A DNA stretch of 64,000 nt from Loripinus fragilis (taxonomy: Eukaryota > Mollusca > Bivalvia > Lucinida > Lucinidae), in NCBI GenBank assembly GCA_964019695.1, contig OZ026530.1, positions 33,648,690-33,712,689 on the forward strand, given 5' to 3'. Within the stretch, counting starts at the first letter, position 1; the number at the start of each line of letters is the position of its first letter. Shown here in pieces: positions 63,511-64,000 of the stretch. The position numbers and the translations under genes are program-made. The notes beneath the pieces were generated by a model. The model saw only the letters and a program-made list of their open reading frames with translations. It made no database searches and was not told the DNA's origin.

Positions 63511-64000
63511 TTAATCTAAGTGCTCAGACGGACAACAGTGTCATTGGTATACTATAATTTTATATATTTAGCCTATGACTCAGATGAACTAAAAATAACA
63601 ATAATGAAAATGGTTACAATTTAATTTTCAATTGCAGGCCATCTACAAAATATATTGACACATCAGTTTCCTTCTCAAGCTTCCACAAGCTTAATGCTTT
63701 GTCTTTCCTCTTGATGGTTGTAAAATATTCTTTTATAAAACACACTCTTTATACTTTCATACTGGAACATCCCATTTCTCCACATAACAGCCTGTAATGA
63801 ACAAAGCAAATACATGTTAACTGTAAACACACTTGGACACACATAGAATGAATTCCATGTGCTGATCTAAAAGGGGTGGGGGCAGGGGGTCCGGACCCCC
63901 CTGAAAAAAATAAATATAGGGTTTCTTACTTAGCAATTACTGGTCTGGATCCCCTGAAATTCTCAAAGTTACGGCAAGCCAGCATTCAATGTTGGGTCAT
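63511..64000. other. Spacer with a MITE-like end
   Basis: GGGGGTCCGGACCCCC (63886-63901) is a compact palindrome, and CTGGATCCCCTGAA near 63945 recalls the small MITE ends at 12532 and 31127. The window ends here. Confidence 0.35.

Overview
This window is eukaryotic, AT-rich, repeat-dense DNA, most likely from a marine bivalve mollusc. The evidence is two pearl-type tandem-repeat elements with ACGG/GTCC microsatellites (a bivalve transposon class), many 5'-truncated copies of reverse-transcriptase elements of a kind I associate with bivalve genomes, and a repeat encoding the GADQPAHPHSLISAF peptide. I found no convincing host protein-coding gene, rRNA gene, CRISPR array or operon. Nearly every recognisable coding stretch is a broken transposon protein. 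All identities are by eye and from memory; no search was run.

Layout. 1-6.3 kb: a terminal-inverted-repeat (TIR) element (1574-3590) holding a mini LTR retrotransposon with a broken Ty3/Gypsy-type gag, a second TIR element (3879-5327) invaded by a retroelement tail, and a run of family A retroelement tails. 6.9-7.7 kb: CpG-rich region dense in CTACGA/CGTACG words. 8.8-12.7 kb: a duplicated hairpin repeat whose first copy was split by a TA-inserted mariner-type MITE, then a second mariner-type MITE; both carry RFX X-box palindromes. 12.7-18.4 kb: microsatellites, several MITEs and a 2.4 kb foldback element. 19-22 kb and 29.9-32.7 kb: tRNA-like segments, several of them inside inverted repeats. 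22-27.6 kb: two copies of a 1.3 kb TA-inserted long-TIR element flanking a pearl/Helitron-like tandem array. 27.6-29.5 and 33.9-42.6 kb: broken reverse transcriptases, tail families A and B, one nested insertion. 42.6-46.8 kb: AT-rich and repeat-poor, with a 26-27 bp motif recurring seven times. 46.8-49.4 kb: a large diverged inverted repeat bounded internally by convergent tRNA-like segments. 49.9-55.9 kb: a palindromic array cut by two retroelement tails, a second pearl-like array and a near full-length tRNA-like sequence. 56.9-61.5 kb: a TTAA MITE, a family A tail, a broken mariner with recognisable transposase, and a long AT microsatellite. 62.3-64 kb: a family B tail and a short TCC-GGCG word array.

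Most notable: (1) at least two elements (31.5-32.65 and 46.8-49.4 kb), possibly a third (19.36-19.99 kb), in which long inverted arms end internally in convergent tRNA-like segments followed by T-runs, which look like inward-facing RNA polymerase III units; one encloses a coding remnant I do not recognise; (2) X-box palindromes at an identical 145 bp offset from the ends of two mariner-type MITE families that share only CGAGGG at the tip; (3) the recurring GTTCTGTAGGGGACA motif at 43.1-46.2 kb; (4) several nested insertions that give a relative order of element activity.
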